Positions 59,601 to 64,000 of a stretch of DNA of 64,000 nt are shown piece after piece. The number at the start of each line of letters is the position of its first letter. Position 1 is the stretch's first letter. Made by a program: the position numbers and the translations under genes. This stretch comes from Spirochaetota bacterium (GTDB lineage: Bacteria; Spirochaetota; Spirochaetia; Treponematales; UBA12059): assembly GCA_022703505.1 (NCBI GenBank), contig JAKLDN010000006.1, positions 230,385 to 294,384 of the forward strand, in the 5' to 3' direction. Below the pieces are notes generated by a model. It was not told where the DNA came from. It made no database searches and saw nothing but the letters and a program-made list of their open reading frames with translations.

Positions 59601-60288
59601 ATGGCCATTTTGCACCTGGAAAAAATACGGAAGGTCTATAAATAAGGGAGACAACGAGGTCGTGGCCCTGGGCGCCGTGGACCTGGACATAGAAAAGGGC
59701 GAGTATTTGGCGGTCGTGGGACCCTCGGGCTCGGGCAAGACCACCTTGCTCAACATCCTGGGCTGCCTGGACGTCCCGACCTCCGGCCGGGTGGTCTACG
59801 ACGGCCGGGAGCTCCGCGCCCTGGGGGAGAAGGAGCTTTCGGAATATCGGAAGCTGCACGTCTCCTTCATCTTCCAGTCCTACAATCTCATCCCCGTGCT
59901 GACGGTGGCGGAGAACGTGGAACTTCCGCTCGTGATCGAGCGGAAGAGGAACGGCGCCCAGGCCCGGGCCAAGGCCCTGGAGCTCCTTTCCGCCGTGGGG
60001 CTTTCGGGCATGGAAAACCGGTATCCCCGGGAGCTCTCCGGGGGCCAGGAACAGCGGGTGGCCATAGCCCGGGCCCTGGTCAAGGATCCCATCGTGGTCC
60101 TGGCGGACGAGCCGACGGCCAACCTGGATTCCCACACCGCCGAGGAGATCGTGGAGCTCATGAAGCGCATCAACGCGGAGCGGAAAACCACCTTCATCTT
60201 CTCCACCCACGACCGGCTGGTCATGGACCACGCCCGCCGCATCGTGACCCTCCGGGACGGGGCGGTCACGAGCGACGAGAGGAGGTGA
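59601..60288 (+). CDS. ABC transporter ATPase (LolD/MacB type), split by a +1 frameshift near the start
   Basis: The frame starting at ATG 59601 (AAGGAGG upstream) reads MAILHLEKIRKVYK and meets TAA at 59643. Skipping the single T at 59643 restores KGDNEVVALGAVDLDIEKGEYLAVVGPSGSGKTT and the rest. The remainder is intact: Walker A GPSGSGKTT, Q-loop FIFQSYN, signature LSGGQ, Walker B VVLADEPTANLDS, H-loop STHD. The Tyr of KVYK is the expected A-loop residue. The frame alone could start at GTG 59662 but would lack the first strand and A-loop. It is a mutation, a sequencing error or programmed frameshifting. The two permeases that follow are intact. Confidence 0.88.
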
Positions 60289-60289
60289 C

Positions 60290-61549
60290 ATGAACACCCT
60301 GTTCAAGATCGCCGCCCGCAACGTCCTGCGGAACAAGCGGCGCACGGCCATCACGGGTATCGTCATGATGTTCGGGATCGGCCTCTATATCTACGCGGAC
60401 TCCATCCTGAAGGGCATGGACCGGATGACCATCGACAACATGGTCAACTACACCGAGTCCTTCCTGAAGGTCCGCACCCCGGAATACGTGTCGAACCTCC
60501 AGGGCAATCCCCTGGAGCATGGAATCCCGGATCCCGAGGCTACGATCCGCAAAATCCTGGCCGCGGATCCGACCATGAAGGCCGCGGCGCCCCGGACCCG
60601 CTTCGTGGCCCGGCTGTCCAACTACGAGGACGAGATACCCGTGCTGGCCACCGCCGTGGATCCGGTCCGGGACGGGGAGGTCCTGCGCCTGACGGACGTG
60701 GTCGTCCAAGGGGTCTGGCTGGACAAGGCCGAACCCCGCAGCGTCGTGATCGGGGCGGATCTGGCCGCGGAACTGGGACTCGGACTGGGGGACTACGTCC
60801 TGGTCTCCGCATCCACGGTCTACGAGAACGTGAACGCCGACGAATACCGGATCGCGGGCCTCCTGGCCGCCCCGGATCCCTCCCTGAACAAGGCGGCCCT
60901 CTTCATGACCTTCCCGGACGCGGACGAGTTCTTGGGCTTGAACGGTCTGGTCACGGAGATCGTGACGGCCGGCCGGGCCTACCCCGCCCTGGACGCCCTC
61001 TTGAAGGGAGCCGACGGGGCGGCGGCCTCGGTTTCCAAGGCCCTGCCGGGGCTCCAGGCCGACCCCATCCGGGTCCTGGCCCAGGATTATCTGGCCATGC
61101 GGGAGATGAAAGGAAAGTTCTCCTCGGCCATCATCCTGATCATGCTGGTGATCGCCGGGGTGGGCATCGTGAACACCATCCTGATGGCCGTGTACGCCCG
61201 TATCCGGGAGATCGGGGTCCTCCGGGCCTACGGGATGACCGCCAAGGAAATCAGGCGGCTCTTCACCCTGGAAGGCCTGATCGTGGGCGCCGTGGGGAGC
61301 CTGGCGGGGGTCCTCCTGGGGGTCGCCATCGTGGCGGTCACCTCGACCTACGGCCTTTCCTTCGCGCAGATCGTCGGGGACGTGGACATGGGCGGAATCC
61401 CGATCATGGATAGACTGTACGGAGAATGGAACTTCGGCAACATGGTCTTCGGATTCCTGTTCGGGATGTTCGTGTCCTTCCTCTCCGCCCGCATTCCCGC
61501 GAAGCGGGCCGCCAAGATGCAGGTCACCGACGCCCTGCGCTTCGTCTAA
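60290..61549 (+). CDS. FtsX/MacB-type ABC permease 1
   Basis: Inner-membrane protein of 419 residues. One helix at about 17-37 (RTAITGIVMMFGIGLYIYADS), a periplasmic MacB-like domain of about 230 residues, and three C-terminal helices (about 282-305, 330-355, 382-403). The FtsX/LolC core YARIREIGVLRAYGMTAKEIRRLFTLEGLIVG is clear. These permeases work with LolD-like ATPases to extract lipoproteins or substrates from the periplasmic leaflet. AGGAGGTG lies before the ATG, one base after the ATPase stop. Confidence 0.92.
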   Translation: MNTLFKIAARNVLRNKRRTAITGIVMMFGIGLYIYADSILKGMDRMTIDNMVNYTESFLKVRTPEYVSNLQGNPLEHGIPDPEATIRKILAADPTMKAAAPRTRFVARLSNYEDEIPVLATAVDPVRDGEVLRLTDVVVQGVWLDKAEPRSVVIGADLAAELGLGLGDYVLVSASTVYENVNADEYRIAGLLAAPDPSLNKAALFMTFPDADEFLGLNGLVTEIVTAGRAYPALDALLKGADGAAASVSKALPGLQADPIRVLAQDYLAMREMKGKFSSAIILIMLVIAGVGIVNTILMAVYARIREIGVLRAYGMTAKEIRRLFTLEGLIVGAVGSLAGVLLGVAIVAVTSTYGLSFAQIVGDVDMGGIPIMDRLYGEWNFGNMVFGFLFGMFVSFLSARIPAKRAAKMQVTDALRFV

Positions 61550-61560
61550 GGAGGACAGCG

Positions 61561-62805
61561 ATGCGACTATGGACCATGGCCGTCCGGAACCTCGGGCGCA
61601 ACCGGCGGAGGAGCCTCCTGGCGGGGCTCTCCGTCCTGATCTCGATCCTCCTCATCCTGTTCATGAACGGACTCATGAGCGGGATGATGGGATCCATCGT
61701 CAAGAATTTCACGAAAAACGACGTGGGTCACCTGAACATCGTGACCGACGGCTATCGGGCCCGGGAACGCTTCATGCCCGTGACCGAGGGCATCCCGGAT
61801 TCCGCCGAGGTAGTCGGGATCGTGGAGGCCATCCCCGAGCTCAAGGGACGCCTCCTGAACACGGCCGAACGGATCCGCTTCGGGGTCCTTTTGTCCTCGG
61901 GGCCAAACTCCAAGGCCGCCCTGGGCATTGCCGGGGACCCCGTCACGGAAAGATCCATGCTGATGCTGGACCGCAGCGTCCTTCCCGGAGGATCCTACCT
62001 TACCGGGCCGGGCCAGGCCATCCTGGGCGAGGCATTGGCCCGGGACCTGGGCCTGGGCGTGGGAGACGTCCTTAAGGTGGTCACCCAGAAGGCGGACTAC
62101 GGCCTGGGATTCAAGCGCTTCACCGTGGCGGGGATCTTCAAGACCAACGTGAACGCCCTGGACAACGCGGTCTTCCAGATCGGCATCCGGGACGCCCGGG
62201 AACTCCTGGGCATGGGAGACGGGGCCCAGCAGGTCCTGGTCATGCTGAAGAATTACCGGGAGGCGGACCGCGTGGAAGCCCTGATCGACGCCGCCCTGAA
62301 GAAGGCGGGCCGGGACGGCCTATCGGTCCATTCCTGGACCCGGATGGGGGACTACCCTCGCTTCGTCCGCATGGCCGAAGGCATCTACATGTACATGTAC
62401 GTCGTCGTGGCCTTCCTGGGGGCCTTCATCATCACGAACATCATGATGATGGTGGTCCTGGAGCGGCGCAAGGAAATCGGGATCCTCAAGAGCATGGGAA
62501 TGCCCAAGGGCGACATCCTGAAGCTCTTCCTGTTGGAGGGCACCCTCCTGGGCATGGCGGGATCCGCGGTGGGCGTGGTCCTGGGGCTGGGGATGAACTT
62601 CGCCTTAAGCAAGGTCGGCATGGATTTCTCGAGGTCCATGGCGGGCTTCGACTGGCCCATGGACAACATCGTCTACCCCGCCGTGAATCCCGCCATGGGG
62701 CTGGCCTTCTTCGCCCTGGGTTCGATCGTGGCGGCCACGGTGTCCCTCCTGCCCTCGCGCAGCGCGGCCCGCATGAATCCCATCGACGCGATACGGAGTG
62801 TGTAA
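61561..62805 (+). CDS. FtsX/MacB-type ABC permease 2
   Basis: Protein of 414 residues with the same plan: helix about 18-38, periplasmic domain, three helices near the C-terminus (about 270-295, 320-345, 375-400), and LERRKEIGILKSMGMPKGDILKLFLLEGTLLGM. AAGGAGG precedes the ATG at 61561. The two permeases differ clearly in sequence, so a heterodimer like LolC-LolE is likely. An Ala/Arg-rich open frame upstream of the ATG is only a shadow of permease 1. Confidence 0.92.
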   Translation: MRLWTMAVRNLGRNRRRSLLAGLSVLISILLILFMNGLMSGMMGSIVKNFTKNDVGHLNIVTDGYRARERFMPVTEGIPDSAEVVGIVEAIPELKGRLLNTAERIRFGVLLSSGPNSKAALGIAGDPVTERSMLMLDRSVLPGGSYLTGPGQAILGEALARDLGLGVGDVLKVVTQKADYGLGFKRFTVAGIFKTNVNALDNAVFQIGIRDARELLGMGDGAQQVLVMLKNYREADRVEALIDAALKKAGRDGLSVHSWTRMGDYPRFVRMAEGIYMYMYVVVAFLGAFIITNIMMMVVLERRKEIGILKSMGMPKGDILKLFLLEGTLLGMAGSAVGVVLGLGMNFALSKVGMDFSRSMAGFDWPMDNIVYPAVNPAMGLAFFALGSIVAATVSLLPSRSAARMNPIDAIRSV

Positions 62806-62806
62806 T

Positions 62807-63538
62807 ATGAAACGAATCTTTTTTGTATACCTGATCACCCTGGCCGCCGGCGCGGCCTTCGGCCAGACCGCCGCGGAGATCCTGCGGAAGGTCGACGAGA
62901 ACCAGGCCTTCCAGTCCATCGAGTACACGGGGAGGATGGAGATCGTCCTGGGGGGTGACACCCGGGTCAAGACCATGCGGACCTGGGCCGTAGGGGACAG
63001 CAAGGCCTTCGTCGAGTTCACGAACCCCGAGGACCGGGGGACCCGGATGCTCAAGCTGGACAAGAACCTCTGGATGTACTTCCCCAAGGAGCAGGACACT
63101 GTGAAGATCTCCGGTCACCTGCTCAAGGAGGGGATGATGGGCAGCGACGTCTCCTACGAGGATGCCATGGAGTCGGACGCCCTCCTGGACAAGTACTCCG
63201 CCTCGGTCCTGCGGGAGGAGGCCGTGGAGGGCCGGCCCGCCTGGGTCCTGGAACTGAAGGCCAAGGTCCCGACGGCCACCTACGACCGCCGCCTGGTCTG
63301 GATCGACAAGGAGCGCTACGTGAGCCTCAAGGGCGAGATGTACGCCCGGAGCGGCAAGCTTCTCAAGGAGAGCCGCTCCCTGGAGGTCCGGAACATCGGC
63401 GGGCGCTGGTACCCGGTCCGCACGGAGATGGTCAACCGGCTGCGCAAGGACACCCGGACGGTCTTCGTCCTGGAGGACCTGAAGCTCGACACCCGCATCC
63501 CGGATTCCCGGTTCAGCATGGCGGAGCTTACGAAGTGA
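62807..63538 (+). CDS. LolA-like outer-membrane lipoprotein-sorting protein
   Basis: Periplasmic protein of 243 residues with a signal peptide (about 1-20, ending AAFGQ). The rest matches the LolA-like sorting family found with MacB-type ABC systems: ILRKVDENQAFQSIEYTGRMEI, RGTRMLKLDKNLWMYFPKEQDTVKISGHLLKEGMMGSDVSYEDAM, LVWIDKERYVSLKGEMYARSGKLLKE. LolA-type proteins carry acylated cargo across the periplasm in a hydrophobic cavity. ATG 62807 lies one base after the permease stop; the frame starts a little earlier. Its stop overlaps the GTG of the next gene. Confidence 0.92.
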   Translation: MKRIFFVYLITLAAGAAFGQTAAEILRKVDENQAFQSIEYTGRMEIVLGGDTRVKTMRTWAVGDSKAFVEFTNPEDRGTRMLKLDKNLWMYFPKEQDTVKISGHLLKEGMMGSDVSYEDAMESDALLDKYSASVLREEAVEGRPAWVLELKAKVPTATYDRRLVWIDKERYVSLKGEMYARSGKLLKESRSLEVRNIGGRWYPVRTEMVNRLRKDTRTVFVLEDLKLDTRIPDSRFSMAELTK

Positions 63539-64000
63539 GGATCCTATCTAGAATCGCGGCGTACGCGGGCCTCGTCCCGGCCGTCGCCGCGGTCCTCCTC
63601 CTGACGGCCGCCTCGGGCTCGGCCCAGGAGCCGTCCTGGACCCTGGGCGGCTCCCTTACCCAGCGGGCCTTCGCGGCTGCGGCGGAGTCGGCGGCCGGCA
63701 CGGACTATTCCTACGGCTCGGCGACCACCCTGGAGGCGACCCTGCGGGCCCGGGGCCCGGTCCTCCGGGCGGAGTTCTCCGCCGAGGCCGCCCTGCTGAC
63801 CGGAGCCTCCGCGGAGGCCTTCGCGGCGGCTGTCTCGGCCCTCCCCCCGGACACCCTGTACGCCCCCTCGGCCCCCGCGGGTGCGGAAACCGTACTGGCC
63901 GCCCGGGTCCGCACCGCCTACGTCAAGTGGACCGCCGAGGGTTTCTCCCTGACCGCGGGCCGGCAGATCGTCAACTACGGCAAGGGGACAGCCTGGAGCC
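63535..64000 (+). CDS. Outer-membrane beta-barrel-like protein (5' part; cut by the window end)
   Basis: GTG start overlapping the LolA-like stop (GTGA). The visible 155 residues have a signal peptide (about 1-30, ending GSAQ), then alternating-residue strands rich in Ala, Thr, Tyr. LTAGRQIVNYGKGTAWS resembles the GRQ-x-x-WG-x-G strand found in DUF1302-like outer-membrane proteins. So it is probably a barrel partner of the ABC/LolA-like system. The remainder lies outside. Confidence 0.75.
   Translation, partial: MRILSRIAAYAGLVPAVAAVLLLTAASGSAQEPSWTLGGSLTQRAFAAAAESAAGTDYSYGSATTLEATLRARGPVLRAEFSAEAALLTGASAEAFAAAVSALPPDTLYAPSAPAGAETVLAARVRTAYVKWTAEGFSLTAGRQIVNYGKGTAWS

Noticed and set aside
1..64000. 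tRNA, rRNA, insertion sequences, prophage, known riboswitches
   Set aside because: I looked for cloverleaf-like sequence, transposase and integrase motifs, and conserved riboswitch cores, and found none that could be supported by eye; a covariance-model search would be needed to exclude small RNAs.

Overview
This 64 kb window comes from a GC-rich bacterial chromosome. The gene content is that of a two-membrane bacterium: several lipoproteins, a LolA-like carrier beside FtsX-type ABC permeases, and the start of an outer-membrane barrel. It also has flagellum-related FliK-like and FlhB-tail genes placed behind the rpsP-khpA-rimM-trmD-rplS operon. That order, plus several conserved genes of unknown function, suggests a spirochaete of high GC content. 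This is an inference from gene order and protein style, not a database match. I saw no rRNA, tRNA, CRISPR array, insertion sequence or prophage. Almost all of the window is coding, and neighbouring genes very often overlap by 4 bases (ATGA or GTGA).

Layout. 1-1.9 kb: end of an OmpR-type response regulator and a PhoR-like kinase. 2.0-3.35 kb (-): a probable lipoprotein and a DUF4416 protein. 3.4-8.7 kb (+): a hypothetical protein, an OppA-like binding protein, a membrane protein and a TK1-like ATPase. 8.7-12.6 kb: YgbA, an AlaX-type editing protein, an Ldh_2 dehydrogenase and an MBL-fold hydrolase. 12.6-17.5 kb (-): SMC followed by a membrane protein and a Pro/Ala-rich lipoprotein. 17.8-25.98 kb: a J-domain-like protein, then kbl and a long minus-strand run (zinc ribbon, PhoH, rhomboid, ExoA, PEGA-like, M23 peptidase, two membrane proteins). 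26.0-29.6 kb (-): a large membrane protein with long Glu-rich hexapeptide repeats. 29.9-36.9 kb (+): a chemoreceptor with a CxxCH haem site, purine nucleoside phosphorylase, a JAMM-DinG fusion, ManA and a DUF188 protein. 36.8-41.1 kb: MtgA (-) and a pair of M16 peptidase homologues (+). 41.2-45.4 kb (-): Rel, PrmC, PrfA and a small Cys protein. 45.6-46.9 kb (+): SerS. 46.9-53.6 kb (-): the ribosomal protein and tRNA-modification operon that runs on into FliK-like, FlhB-tail, HD-GYP, YraN, two small proteins and an EamA transporter. 54.0-57.0 kb (+): a Dus protein and an acyl-CoA synthetase. 57.1-57.8 kb (-): MsrA. 58.0-64.0 kb (+): a YtrA-type GntR regulator, slipin, ABC ATPase, two permeases, a LolA-like protein and an outer-membrane barrel cut by the window end.

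Points that stand out. (1) Paired inverted arrays of 7-12 bp units (three unit families) recur in spacers, five of them between convergent genes, and they often contain the stop codons or C-terminal codons of the flanking genes. (2) DinG carries an N-terminal RadC/JAMM-like domain. (3) The SMC protein has almost no hinge. (4) The Rel protein has an altered HD motif. (5) The lipoprotein-type ABC ATPase is split by a one-base frameshift at AAA-TAA. (6) yraN is in frame with HD-GYP across a single TGA and lacks a usual start codon. (7) Several genes have a good -10 box about 6 bases before ATG, which suggests leaderless mRNAs.
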